This document shows positions 8,160-16,195 of a stretch of DNA of 64,000 nucleotides, piece after piece. The position numbers and the translations under genes were made by a program. The notes below the pieces were generated by a model. It searched no databases, had not been told where the DNA came from, and saw only the letters and a list, made by a program, of their open reading frames with translations. This DNA is from Collinsella sp. AM17-1 (GTDB lineage: Bacteria; Actinomycetota; Coriobacteriia; Coriobacteriales; Coriobacteriaceae): assembly GCF_003470665.1 (NCBI RefSeq), contig NZ_QRJZ01000002.1, positions 62,001-126,000 on the forward strand, in the 5' to 3' direction. Numbering within the stretch: the stretch's first letter is position 1; each line of letters begins with the position of its first letter.

Positions 8160-8759
8160 TTGGGTCGTACTGGGGATATGACGCCGCCTTTGCGTTGGCG
8201 GTTGGGTGTTGCTGGTGGTGTGGCGCTCGTTGTGCTGCTTGTTGACCAGCTGACCAAGCTTGCGGTTCGTGCCGTGGGCGATGCTCTGCATATGACTGTT
8301 ATCCCCGGTGTGATCGACTTTCTATTTGTTCGCAATATCGGTGCTGCCTTTAGCATGGGCGAGGGGCATGGCATCGCGTTTGCCGTGCTGGCGTTGGCGG
8401 TCATCATCGCTATTGCCTTGTACTTGCTTCGCGCGCCCCAGCTTGCTCGCTTGGAGGTGGTGGGCATGGCTATGGTCGCGGGCGGTGCCATTGGCAACGC
8501 GATCGACCGTCTGACTTTTGGCTTTGTGACCGATTTTATTGCCACCACCTTCATCGACTTTCCCGTCTTTAACGTGGCCGATATCGGCATCACCGTAGGC
8601 GTTGTGCTTGCCCTCATCGGCTACATGTTCTTGAGCCCTGCGGCCCGCGAGGTCGATGCGACCGCCGAGCTTGACGCCCGTGACGAGGCCCGCGCCAAGC
8701 GCAAGGCCAAACAACGTGGGGAGCGTGCCCGCAAGATTCGCGAAAGGATTGAGCGCTAA
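8160..8759 (+). CDS. lspA: Lipoprotein signal peptidase (signal peptidase II)
   Basis: An integral membrane aspartic peptidase that removes signal peptides from diacylglyceryl-modified prolipoproteins. Four hydrophobic segments are visible. The conserved catalytic region is IGNAIDRLTFGFVTDFI followed by FNVADIGI, giving the two active aspartates, and the upstream NxG motif is VRNIGAAFS. The C-terminus has an unusual 40-residue Arg/Lys/Ala-rich cytoplasmic tail. I use TTG 8160, which has AGGGTAGGGG about 6 nt upstream; ATG 8178 is an alternative but lacks a spaced binding site. The stop codon overlaps the ATG of the pseudouridine synthase gene, an lspA-rlu pair common in Gram-positive bacteria. 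The surface lipoproteins encoded in the cobalamin region would be its clients. Confidence 0.93.
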   Translation: MGRTGDMTPPLRWRLGVAGGVALVVLLVDQLTKLAVRAVGDALHMTVIPGVIDFLFVRNIGAAFSMGEGHGIAFAVLALAVIIAIALYLLRAPQLARLEVVGMAMVAGGAIGNAIDRLTFGFVTDFIATTFIDFPVFNVADIGITVGVVLALIGYMFLSPAAREVDATAELDARDEARAKRKAKQRGERARKIRERIER

Positions 8760-9772
8760 TGGCCGACATCCATATCCTTGTTGCCGACGATGCCGCTGGT
8801 CAACGTCTTGACGCCTATCTGGGTGCCAATGACGGCTGCCCCACGCGTTCTGCCTGCGCGCATCTGATTGAGGGCGGTGCAGTATGTGTCAATGGCGAGA
8901 CCTGCCTGTCTAAAAAGTACGCCGTGCGAGCCGGCGACCGTATTTCGGTCGATCTGCCCGAGCCGCACGATCCCACCGATGTGATTCCCGAGGCCATCCC
9001 GCTCGACATTCGCTATGAGGACGACTATCTCATTGTGCTCTCAAAGCAGCGCGGCCTGGTGTGCCATCCTGCACATGGTCATGAGAGCAGTACGCTCGCG
9101 AATGCCCTGGTCTATCACTGCGGTATCGACCATCTGGGCACAGTGCAGGGCGAGGACCGCCCCGGTATCGTGCATCGTTTGGATCGCGATACCTCGGGTC
9201 TCATGCTTGCGGCCAAGGACGACGACACCCAGCGCGCGCTTCAAAATCTTATCCGTACGCGCACGCTCGACCGCCGCTACATTACGCTCGTTCACGGTCA
9301 TATCGCTATGGATGAGGGCACCATTAACACTGGCATTGCCCGTTCTACGCGTGACCGTGTCAAGATGGCGGTTTCGGACGATCCTTTCGCACGCCAGGCC
9401 ATTACGACCTTTAAGGTCCTCGAGCGCTTTGATTCCACGCGCTTCGACGACGGCTATACGCTCGTCGAGTGCCACCTGTTTACCGGTCGCACGCATCAGA
9501 TTCGCGTGCATATGCGTCATATCAATCACGCCTGCGTGGGCGATCCGCTCTACGGTAAGTGCGACGCACACGCCGATCAGGGTCTGACCAGGCAGTTCCT
9601 TCATTCCTGGCGCGTGGCGTTCGACCATCCCGTGACGGGGGAGCGCATTGAGTGCCGCGACGAGCTGCCGTGGGATCTCGCTGCGGTTCTTGACGACCTG
9701 GCCCCGCGCTCGCTTGGTCGCACCGCTGCCGGTGACGAGATCGTTCCTCAGCTCGGTCTTCTCGAAGCCTAG
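8759..9772 (+). CDS. rluD: RluA-family pseudouridine synthase
   Basis: A 337-residue RNA pseudouridine synthase. An S4-like RNA-binding domain occupies roughly residues 15-70 (LDAYLG, RSACAHLIEGGAVCVNG) and the catalytic domain carries HRLDRDTSGLMLAAK, in which the Asp is the nucleophile, plus the family block FTGRTHQIRVHM. Known members modify helix 69 of 23S rRNA; the exact position here is inferred from best resemblance to RluD and not proved. ATG overlaps the lspA stop by one base, so translation is coupled. Confidence 0.92.
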   Translation: MADIHILVADDAAGQRLDAYLGANDGCPTRSACAHLIEGGAVCVNGETCLSKKYAVRAGDRISVDLPEPHDPTDVIPEAIPLDIRYEDDYLIVLSKQRGLVCHPAHGHESSTLANALVYHCGIDHLGTVQGEDRPGIVHRLDRDTSGLMLAAKDDDTQRALQNLIRTRTLDRRYITLVHGHIAMDEGTINTGIARSTRDRVKMAVSDDPFARQAITTFKVLERFDSTRFDDGYTLVECHLFTGRTHQIRVHMRHINHACVGDPLYGKCDAHADQGLTRQFLHSWRVAFDHPVTGERIECRDELPWDLAAVLDDLAPRSLGRTAAGDEIVPQLGLLEA

Positions 9773-9790
9773 TCAGTATTAGGTGGTTTC

Positions 9791-9820
9791 TTGAACGCCC
9801 CTAGCCTGCGGTAAGATATA
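9791..9820 (+). promoter_or_regulatory. Candidate promoter of the glycosyltransferase gene
   Basis: TTGAAC at 9791-9796 is followed at 15 to 18 nt by overlapping -10 candidates TAAGAT and GATATA. This is the only TTGxxx-type hexamer in the short gap after rluD. Spacing is not ideal, so the call is tentative. Confidence 0.35.
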
Positions 9821-9854
9821 CGGTTGTTTACGTAATGCGTTCCTGGGAGCCTGC

Positions 9855-11150
9855 ATGCTCGCCTTTTTACAAACCAACACGCCCATCGTGATCTTTAACC
9901 AGATTGTGGTTACGCTGCTCACGGTCTGCTTTCTGTACCAGGTGGTCTTCTTTGTCATCGGTGCTCTTCGTGGCGAGGTCGCGCCTCCCAAGGCCAAAAA
10001 ACTCCACCGCTATGCCTTCTTTATCGCGGCGCATAACGAGGAGGCCGTGATCGCCAACCTCGTTCGCTCCATCAAGGACCAGGATTATCCGTCCGAGCTT
10101 ATCGAGGTCTTTGTGGTCGCCGATGCCTGCACCGACAACACGGCACAGCTTGCGCGCGAGGCGGGCGCCATTGTCTATGAGCGCAACGACCTTGCCCGCA
10201 AGGGTAAGAGCTGGGTCATGGACTTTGGTTTCGACCGTATCCTTAACGAGTATCCGGATACGTTTGAAGGTTACTTTATCTTCGATGCCGATAACGTCAT
10301 CTCCCGCGATTACGTCTCCAAGATGAACGATGCCTTTGACCAGGGCTTCCATGTGGTCACGAGCTATCGCAATTCCAAAAACTTCGGCAGCTCGTGGATC
10401 TCGGCGGCTAATGCTACGTGGTATCTGCGCGAGGCGCGCTTTCTCAACAACGCGCGCAACATTTGCAAGACGTCTTGCGCCGTCTCGGGTTCGGGCTACC
10501 TCATCTCCGCCAGTGTTATCGAGGGCATGCACGGCTGGCAGTTCCATACGCTGACCGAGGACATCCAGTTCACCACGTTCTGTGCCATTCACGGCATTCG
10601 CATCGGTTATGCGCCGGCGGAGTTCTTTGACGAACAGCCCGTGACGTTTAAGGCGTCCTGGAAACAGCGCATGCGCTGGACCAAGGGCTTCTACCAGGTG
10701 TTTTTTACCTACGGTAAGCACCTGGTCAAATCGACCTTCCGCTATCATCGCTTTGCCGCCTACGACATGTTTATGACCATCGCCCCGGGTATGCTGCTGT
10801 CCTTGATCTCGATGCTCGCTAATGCGACGTTCTTGATTGTGGGTGGCCTTTCGCATGGTTTCTTGGCAACCGAAGTCGAGATGCAGGCGTGCGCCGCTTC
10901 GCTCATTATGACCTTCGCCATGATGTATCAGACTTTCTTCATCCTGGCGCTGCTCACGACTATCTTTGAGTACAAGCATATTCACTGCGCGCAAAAGTGG
11001 CGCCTGGTGACCAACCTGTTTACCTTCCCGATCTTTATGTTCAGCTATATCCCCATCACGGTGGCCGCACTGTTCCTGAAGGTCGACTGGGTGCCGACGC
11101 AGCACGCCGTGAGCGTTACCCTTGACGAGGTCATGCAAGGCGCCAAATAA
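9855..11150 (+). CDS. Membrane GT2 family glycosyltransferase
   Basis: A 431-residue processive-type family 2 glycosyltransferase. One N-terminal membrane helix (about residues 12-37) precedes the cytoplasmic GT-A domain with HNEEAVI, the DxD-like FDADN, the acceptor-site LTEDIQF and the QRMRWTKGF box that is typical of cellulose-, hyaluronan- and N-acetylglucosamine-type synthases. Several membrane helices follow from about residue 300. The product is therefore probably a cell-surface polysaccharide or glycolipid built at the inner face of the membrane; the sugar cannot be read from sequence. ATG 9855 has GGGAG upstream. It is monocistronic, with a strong terminator 8 nt after the stop. Confidence 0.85.
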   Translation: MLAFLQTNTPIVIFNQIVVTLLTVCFLYQVVFFVIGALRGEVAPPKAKKLHRYAFFIAAHNEEAVIANLVRSIKDQDYPSELIEVFVVADACTDNTAQLAREAGAIVYERNDLARKGKSWVMDFGFDRILNEYPDTFEGYFIFDADNVISRDYVSKMNDAFDQGFHVVTSYRNSKNFGSSWISAANATWYLREARFLNNARNICKTSCAVSGSGYLISASVIEGMHGWQFHTLTEDIQFTTFCAIHGIRIGYAPAEFFDEQPVTFKASWKQRMRWTKGFYQVFFTYGKHLVKSTFRYHRFAAYDMFMTIAPGMLLSLISMLANATFLIVGGLSHGFLATEVEMQACAASLIMTFAMMYQTFFILALLTTIFEYKHIHCAQKWRLVTNLFTFPIFMFSYIPITVAALFLKVDWVPTQHAVSVTLDEVMQGAK

Positions 11151-11158
11151 CCACCACC

Positions 11159-11199
11159 AAAACCACCACAAAGGGGACAGGCACCTTTGTGGTGGTTTT
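11159..11199 (+). terminator. Terminator; copy 2 of the 41-nt repeated palindrome
   Basis: AAAACCACCACAAAGG and CCTTTGTGGTGGTTTT form a 16-bp stem over a short loop containing GGACAGGCA, then T5. It is identical over 41 nt to the element after gldA (3497-3538, minus strand) and stands in the same orientation relative to its gene. Confidence 0.85.
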
Positions 11200-11231
11200 T
11201 GCTTTTGAGCAGCTGTTCATGGAGGTACACG

Positions 11232-11654
11232 ATGTTCTACATCCCATTTTGGATCTGCGCTTTTGCCGGCGCGGTGATTGATGCCCGTGAGCGGCGGTTT
11301 CCCAATGAGCTTGCCGGCGTGTGTGCGGTGGCGGCGCTTGCAGGCGTTTGGCTTGACAGAGGTGTTAACACGGCGCTTGACCACGCCGGTCTTGCGGTCA
11401 TCGTCTACCTTGCCCTTGTGCTCACTGAGTCGCTCTGGCGTCGTGTTCGCCAAGCCCCCGGCATCGGCATGGGGGATGCCAAGGCGCTCTTCGCGCTTTG
11501 CACGCTCGACCCTCTGGGGGGCATCGTGGCATTTGCCGTCGCGCTCCTGGTCCTGGCCCTCTCCTGCCTCTTCACAAAATCGCGCTCCCTGCCATTGCTC
11601 CCGTTTTTGGTGCCGATATTTGCCATAATCGAGGTCGTGGGCTGCACATTGTAA
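11232..11654 (+). CDS. A24-family prepilin peptidase-like aspartic protease
   Basis: A 140-residue, highly hydrophobic membrane protein. The two active aspartates of the GxGD protease family are visible: IDARERRFPNE near residue 17 and GIGMGDAKALFAL near residue 80. The N-terminal methyltransferase and zinc-finger region of full PilD/ComC-type enzymes is absent, so this is the short peptidase-only form seen in TadV/CpaA-like proteins. Its role would be to trim type IV pilin or Flp-like prepilins, but no pilin gene is in the window. ATG 11232 has GGAGG 6 nt upstream. It precedes dgt by 31 nt. Confidence 0.75.
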   Translation: MFYIPFWICAFAGAVIDARERRFPNELAGVCAVAALAGVWLDRGVNTALDHAGLAVIVYLALVLTESLWRRVRQAPGIGMGDAKALFALCTLDPLGGIVAFAVALLVLALSCLFTKSRSLPLLPFLVPIFAIIEVVGCTL

Positions 11655-11685
11655 CCGATTGCGCATCCTTTTTAAGGAGCATGCC

Positions 11686-12933
11686 ATGGCAACTAATCAA
11701 GAAACGGCCGTCATTAAGGCGCGCATGGACCGCATTCCCGCGGCGTTGTCGTCCGAGCTGGTCGAGCGTATCGCCGCCGACCGCGCCTCGGGTGTCGTTA
11801 ATCCTTATCGATGCGGTGATGACCAGGTCATTCGTCGTATTGATCGCGCTGCCGACAAAGGCACGCTTATGCGTCCGGCGTTTATGCGCGATACCGAAAA
11901 GATTCTTCATCTTCCGGCGTACACGCGTTATGCAGGCAAAACGCAGGTCTTTAGCTTCCGTAGCAATGATGACCTGTCGCGTCGCGGCCTGCACGTGCAG
12001 CTTGTCTCGCGCATTGCCCGCGATATCGGCCGTGCCCTGGGCCTCAACTGCGATTTGATCGAGGCGATTGGCCTGGGCCACGATTTGGGCCACACGCCCT
12101 TTGGCCATGCCGGCGAGCGTTTCCTCAACGATATCTATCACGAGCGTACGGGTCGTTATTTTTTCCATAACGTGCAGTCCGTCCGCGTGCTCGACGCGCT
12201 GTACGGCCGCAACGTGTCGCTCCAGACGCTCGACGGCGTGCTGTGCCATAACGGCGAGTACGAGCAACGTGTATTTGAGCTGTCACACATGGCGACCTTT
12301 GACCAGTTCGATCAGACGGTTGAGGACTGTATCGCCACGGGTTATAGCGCGATTGAGCACCTGCGTCCCATGACGCTCGAGGGCTGCGTGGTGCGTATCT
12401 CGGATATCCTCGCCTACGTTGGGCGCGATCGCCAAGACGCCATTGCGGCGGGCCTGCTGTCACCCGACGCCTTTGACGATGGCCTGGGCGGGGCTTACAA
12501 CAGCTGGATCCTCACGCACGCCTCCATTGATATCGTTGAGCATAGCTACGGCAAACCGCGTATCGAGATGAGCGAGGACCTGTTTGGGGAGATTCGCCGG
12601 GCGAAGCGCGAGAACTACGAGAAGATCTACAGCAAGGGTGGTATCGAGGGAGATTCCGAGGCGGAGCTGCGCGAGGCGTTCGAAAAGCTCTACGACCGCT
12701 GCCTGCAGGATCTAAATAAAGGCGACGAGTCCTCTTACATCTTTAAGCATCATATTTCGCGCATTGAGCAGCAGCTTTCCTACTACGATCGCGCTTATGC
12801 CTGGCAGGATGACAAGGATCAAGCGGTGGTGGATTACATCGCGAGCATGACGGACGGCTATTTCTGCGAGTTGACGAGCAAGCTGTTCCCTGGTCTGGAG
12901 TTTCCGCATCGTACCTATATTAACGAACGGTAG
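11686..12933 (+). CDS. dgt: Deoxyguanosinetriphosphate triphosphohydrolase-like HD protein
   Basis: A 415-residue HD-domain phosphohydrolase of the dGTPase family, which splits dNTP to deoxynucleoside and triphosphate and so tunes dNTP pools. The family block KTQVF is at about residue 85, and the metal site is RRGLHVQLVSRIARDIG plus GLGHDLGHTPFGHAGE, with both the HD pair and the downstream histidines intact. The first histidine block differs from the usual RTRLTHTLEV. ATG 11686 has AAGGAG 6 nt upstream; ATG 11681 is out of frame. In many Gram-positives this gene precedes dnaG, but here rarA follows, and a LexA-type box overlaps the dgt stop. Confidence 0.9.
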   Translation: MATNQETAVIKARMDRIPAALSSELVERIAADRASGVVNPYRCGDDQVIRRIDRAADKGTLMRPAFMRDTEKILHLPAYTRYAGKTQVFSFRSNDDLSRRGLHVQLVSRIARDIGRALGLNCDLIEAIGLGHDLGHTPFGHAGERFLNDIYHERTGRYFFHNVQSVRVLDALYGRNVSLQTLDGVLCHNGEYEQRVFELSHMATFDQFDQTVEDCIATGYSAIEHLRPMTLEGCVVRISDILAYVGRDRQDAIAAGLLSPDAFDDGLGGAYNSWILTHASIDIVEHSYGKPRIEMSEDLFGEIRRAKRENYEKIYSKGGIEGDSEAELREAFEKLYDRCLQDLNKGDESSYIFKHHISRIEQQLSYYDRAYAWQDDKDQAVVDYIASMTDGYFCELTSKLFPGLEFPHRTYINER

Positions 12934-12954
12934 TTCGTATTTATTCGGTATACT
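12924..12954 (+). promoter_or_regulatory. LexA-type SOS box and -10 element upstream of rarA
   Basis: CGAAC-GGTA-GTTCG at 12924-12937 is a perfect match to the Gram-positive/actinobacterial SOS operator pattern CGAACN4GTTCG. It overlaps the last codons and stop of dgt and sits where the -35 region of a TATACT (-10, 12949-12954) would be. A second short palindrome, TTATTCG / CGAATAA (12941-12966), overlaps the -10. LexA binding would therefore block transcription of rarA. Confidence 0.65.
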
Positions 12955-12987
12955 GTTGACGAATAAAGCTTTTGATTGATGCACGGG

Positions 12988-14343
12988 ATGGCTATGGACG
13001 ACCTTTTTTCTGCTTCGACGCGCGAGCGTTCCTTTCAGAACGCGCCGCTTGCGGTGCGCATGCGCCCCAATTCGCTCGACGAGTACGTGGGGCAGCAAAA
13101 GGCCGTGGGCAAGGGTTCGTGGTTGCGTGCGGCGATCGAGCATGATGTGCTATCGAGCGTGATTCTGTATGGGCCGGCCGGTACGGGCAAAACGACGCTG
13201 GCCCACATTATCGCTAACCATACCAAGAGCGAGTTTGTCGAGGTCAGCGCCGTCACGGGTACCGTGAAGGACCTGCGTCGCGTGATCGACGAGGCAAAGA
13301 CGCGCCTGAATACGTATGACCGCCGTACCATCTTGTTCATCGACGAGATTCACCGTTTTTCGAAGTCGCAGCAGGATGCGCTTTTGCATGCGGTTGAAAA
13401 CCGTACCGTCATTATGATTGGCGCCACGACCGAGAACCCGTACTTCGAGGTCAACTCCGCACTGTTGTCGCGTGGGCGCGTGGTAGAGCTTGAGCACCTG
13501 AAGGATGAGGATATAGCCACGCTCGTTGAGCGTGCGCTCGAGGCACCGCAGGGTTTAAACGGTAAGTTCTCGGCCGATGAGGATACAGTCAAGACCATTT
13601 GCACGCTGGCCGCGGGTGATGCGCGCTCGGCGCTCACGACGCTCGAGCTTGCGAGCGAGATTGCCGTTACGCGTCCCGATACTGAGGGAACGCCAGCGCC
13701 GGCGGCGGGGGAACGCTATCCCATTACCGTGGATGACGTGAAGATCGCCAATCCGCGTCGCGGGTTTTCGTATGACAAAAACGGTGACATGCACTACGAC
13801 ATCATCAGCGCGTTTATTAAGTCAATGCGCGGCAGCGACCCCGATGCCACCATTTATTGGCTTGCGCGCATGATCGATGCGGGGGAGGATCCCAAGTTTA
13901 TCGCTCGCCGTATTATGATTCAGGCTTCCGAGGATGTTGGCAATGCCGATCCACAGGCGCTGCTGGTGGCACATGCCGCATTTAAATCTGCCGAGGTCAT
14001 TGGCTATCCCGAGTGTCGCATCAACCTGGCACAGGCTGCGCTCTATGTGTGCCTGGCGCCTAAGTCCAACGCGTGCGAGGCCTCGATCGATGCGGCGCTG
14101 GCCGATATCCACAGCAGTGGCTTGCGTGAGGTACCGAGCTATCTGCGCGATCGTCATCGTCCGGGCAGCGAAGAATACGGTGTGTACAAGTATCCGCATG
14201 ACTATCCCGAAGGCTGGGTCGATCAGCGCTATTTGCCTGAAGGCCTGGAGCGCGGCGCGTTCTGGCAGCCTGCCGGCCGCGGTTGGGAAGAGTGGCGTGT
14301 GGAGCAAAGCGAGCGCGACCGTAGCGGCAACGCCCCCAAGTAG
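12988..14343 (+). CDS. rarA: Replication-associated recombination protein A (RarA/MgsA)
   Basis: A clamp-loader-like AAA ATPase that acts at stalled replication forks. Walker A is GPAGTGKT, Walker B is ILFIDEIHRF, followed by the RarA-typical ATTENPYFEVNSALLSR and the C-terminal tetramerisation domain with RIMIQASEDVGNADP and HDYPEGWVDQ, which fit the family well. Start is uncertain among ATG 12979, 12988 and 12994, none with a strong ribosome binding site; the homologous MDDLFS motif starts at 12994. The preceding SOS-type operator agrees with a DNA-damage role. Confidence 0.93.
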   Translation: MAMDDLFSASTRERSFQNAPLAVRMRPNSLDEYVGQQKAVGKGSWLRAAIEHDVLSSVILYGPAGTGKTTLAHIIANHTKSEFVEVSAVTGTVKDLRRVIDEAKTRLNTYDRRTILFIDEIHRFSKSQQDALLHAVENRTVIMIGATTENPYFEVNSALLSRGRVVELEHLKDEDIATLVERALEAPQGLNGKFSADEDTVKTICTLAAGDARSALTTLELASEIAVTRPDTEGTPAPAAGERYPITVDDVKIANPRRGFSYDKNGDMHYDIISAFIKSMRGSDPDATIYWLARMIDAGEDPKFIARRIMIQASEDVGNADPQALLVAHAAFKSAEVIGYPECRINLAQAALYVCLAPKSNACEASIDAALADIHSSGLREVPSYLRDRHRPGSEEYGVYKYPHDYPEGWVDQRYLPEGLERGAFWQPAGRGWEEWRVEQSERDRSGNAPK

Positions 14344-14438
14344 GTCATTGGCGCCTCGCACATTCCCTTTGGGTATCTTTGCCCTTCTTTGGGGTACCAT
14401 GAAAAGCGTCTGTATTTCGATTCCTTCGGGAGGCTTGT

Positions 14439-15032
14439 ATGAGTCCCATTCAAATCGCCCTGCTGCTGCTCGCCGTTGCCGGCGTGTGGGCTGTTGTCGA
14501 GCTCGCGCTCACGCTGCGTAAGACCCGCACCGTTGTTGATTCGCTCGACAAGACGGTGAGTGACCTTAACAATACGCTCGCCGAGGCACAGCCCGTGGTG
14601 GCAAAGCTCGATGGCGCCGTTGATGAGCTCACCCCTGCGCTGGCACAGGTTGAGCCACTCCTCAAGTCGAGCAAGACTGCCGTTGACGCCCTGACGTCCA
14701 ACCTCGTTGAGGTTGAGGCGGTCGTTCGCGACATTTCTGAGGTCACGGGCAGCATGGCCGAGGCCAGTAATGCCGTATCGAGCGTGACTGATTCTGCGGC
14801 CGGTGCCGTGCAGAAGCTTTTCAATAAGGTGAAGGCTCCTGCAGCCGACGCCGATCGCAAGCTCGCCGCTGCCGCCGCCGAGGCCGAGCAGCCTACCGAG
14901 CGCGTTCTGATTGGTGAGGCTGAGGACGAGGCCGTCGATGGCGCGGATGCGGCTCAGAAGCCCGCAGCCAAGCCTGCTCAGTATTACACTTATACGCCTG
15001 CCGAGACCTCCGAGGAGTCCTGCGATGAGTAG
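14439..15032 (+). CDS. Membrane-anchored coiled-coil protein, DUF948-like
   Basis: A 197-residue protein with one N-terminal membrane helix (about residues 4-24) and a long alternation of hydrophobic and polar residues from 30 to 125 typical of coiled coil or apolipophorin-like helices (VVDSLDKTVSDLNNTLAEA and similar). It ends in an acidic Ala-rich tail. It resembles DUF948 general-stress proteins of Gram-positive bacteria, from memory. The stop overlaps the start of the anti-sigma-like gene, so it is part of the stress-sigma operon. ATG 14439 has GGGAGG upstream. Function is unknown; a membrane-surface structural role is plausible. Confidence 0.7.
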   Translation: MSPIQIALLLLAVAGVWAVVELALTLRKTRTVVDSLDKTVSDLNNTLAEAQPVVAKLDGAVDELTPALAQVEPLLKSSKTAVDALTSNLVEVEAVVRDISEVTGSMAEASNAVSSVTDSAAGAVQKLFNKVKAPAADADRKLAAAAAEAEQPTERVLIGEAEDEAVDGADAAQKPAAKPAQYYTYTPAETSEESCDE

Positions 15033-15402
15033 CGAAGCAACCTGCCCCATTACGCTGAGCGTTGCCGGTGATCCGCGTCTCGCGCGCTTGGTGCGCATGA
15101 CGGCCGCCAACGTCGGCGCTCTGTGCTCTATGTCCGTCGATCGTATCGAGGACATCCGTATGGCTGCCGAGGAGGCCTTCATCTTTGGGTGCACCGCGGT
15201 CGACTGCGACGACATCACCATCAAATTCGATGTCGATGAGACCCACGTTGGCATGACTATTACCTTTGGCGATCAGGCGACTGTCGATGAAGACGACCAG
15301 GCTGCGGTGTATGCCGAGCTCATCCTTGCAAGCGTGTGCGACTCCTACGAAAAGACCGCGGCGCCCCTGACGCTTTCCCTCGACCTCAAGGCGGATATCT
15401 AA
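15025..15402 (+). CDS. Small anti-sigma factor-like protein (RsbW-type ATPase fold)
   Basis: A 125-residue protein encoded directly before and coupled to the sigma gene. The segment VDRIEDIRMAAEEAF resembles the N-box helix of GHKL anti-sigma kinases such as RsbW and SpoIIAB, and LARLVRMTAANVGAL resembles their N-terminal helix. However, the catalytic Asn of the N-box and the glycine-rich G boxes are not evident, so it may bind sigma without kinase activity. ATG 15025 overlaps the previous stop. No RsbV-like anti-anti-sigma gene is next to it. The assignment rests on fold resemblance and position. Confidence 0.65.
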   Translation: MSSEATCPITLSVAGDPRLARLVRMTAANVGALCSMSVDRIEDIRMAAEEAFIFGCTAVDCDDITIKFDVDETHVGMTITFGDQATVDEDDQAAVYAELILASVCDSYEKTAAPLTLSLDLKADI

Positions 15403-15403
15403 T

Positions 15404-16195
15404 ATGACCGAACGTTCCCGGAGCGGCAAGACCGCTTGGGACAAGGAGAAAACCCGCGAGCTGTTTCGTCGCTACAAGGAGACCGGTGATCCGGACGCCC
15501 GCGAGCAGCTCGTCATGTCCCATATGAACCTGGTAAGGTTTCTTGCCAACAAATTTAAGAATCGCGGCGAGCCGCTCGACGACCTCATGCAGGTCGGCTA
15601 TCTGGGTTTGCTCAAGGCTATCGACCGCTTTGACCCTGAGCGCGGACTCGAGTTCACCACGTTTGCCACGCCCACCATCTTGGGCGAGATCAAGCGTCAT
15701 TTCCGCGACAAGGGCTGGAGCGTGCGCGTGCCTCGTCGCCTGCAGGAGCTTTCTGCCAAGGTTAACCAGGCTACCGACAAGCTCACCAACGAGTTGCAGC
15801 GCTCGCCCAAGGTTGAGGAAATCGCCGAGTATCTAGACGTGACTGTCGATGAGGTCCTGGAGGCTATGGAATCGTCTTCGGCCTATACTTCGGTGCCCAT
15901 CGAGGCTCCTGGTGCGTCCGATTCCGACGATGCCCCCTCGATTCTCGACCGTTACGCCGACGACGACAACGAGCTCGACTTTACCGATGACCGCCTGGTG
16001 ATCGAGGAGGCCATCCGTGATTTCTCGCCGCGCGAGCGCGAGGTGATCGAGCTGCGTTTTGTGAAGGGCATGACCCAGATCGAGATCGCCAAGAAGCTGG
16101 GTATCTCGCAGGTGCAGGTTTCGCGTCTGCTGCGCCGCACGCTTAAGAAGATTCAGGACAAGATCGACCCCGACGGAGTGATGATTCGTTCATGA
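15404..16195 (+). CDS. RNA polymerase sigma factor, SigB/SigF/SigG subfamily
   Basis: A 263-residue sigma-70 family factor with regions 2, 3 and 4 in order: MSHMNLVRFLANKFKNRGEPLDDLMQVGYLGLLKAIDRF (region 2, split over two helices), the GEIKRHFRDKGWSVRVPRRLQEL segment typical of SigB/SigF, region 3, and region 4 with FSPREREVIELRFVKGMTQIEIAKKLGISQVQVSRLLRR. These families direct general-stress or alternative regulons. The start ATG 15404 lies 1 nt after the anti-sigma stop and the gene overlaps the downstream transporter by four bases, giving a four-gene coupled operon. Confidence 0.93.
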   Translation: MTERSRSGKTAWDKEKTRELFRRYKETGDPDAREQLVMSHMNLVRFLANKFKNRGEPLDDLMQVGYLGLLKAIDRFDPERGLEFTTFATPTILGEIKRHFRDKGWSVRVPRRLQELSAKVNQATDKLTNELQRSPKVEEIAEYLDVTVDEVLEAMESSSAYTSVPIEAPGASDSDDAPSILDRYADDDNELDFTDDRLVIEEAIRDFSPREREVIELRFVKGMTQIEIAKKLGISQVQVSRLLRRTLKKIQDKIDPDGVMIRS

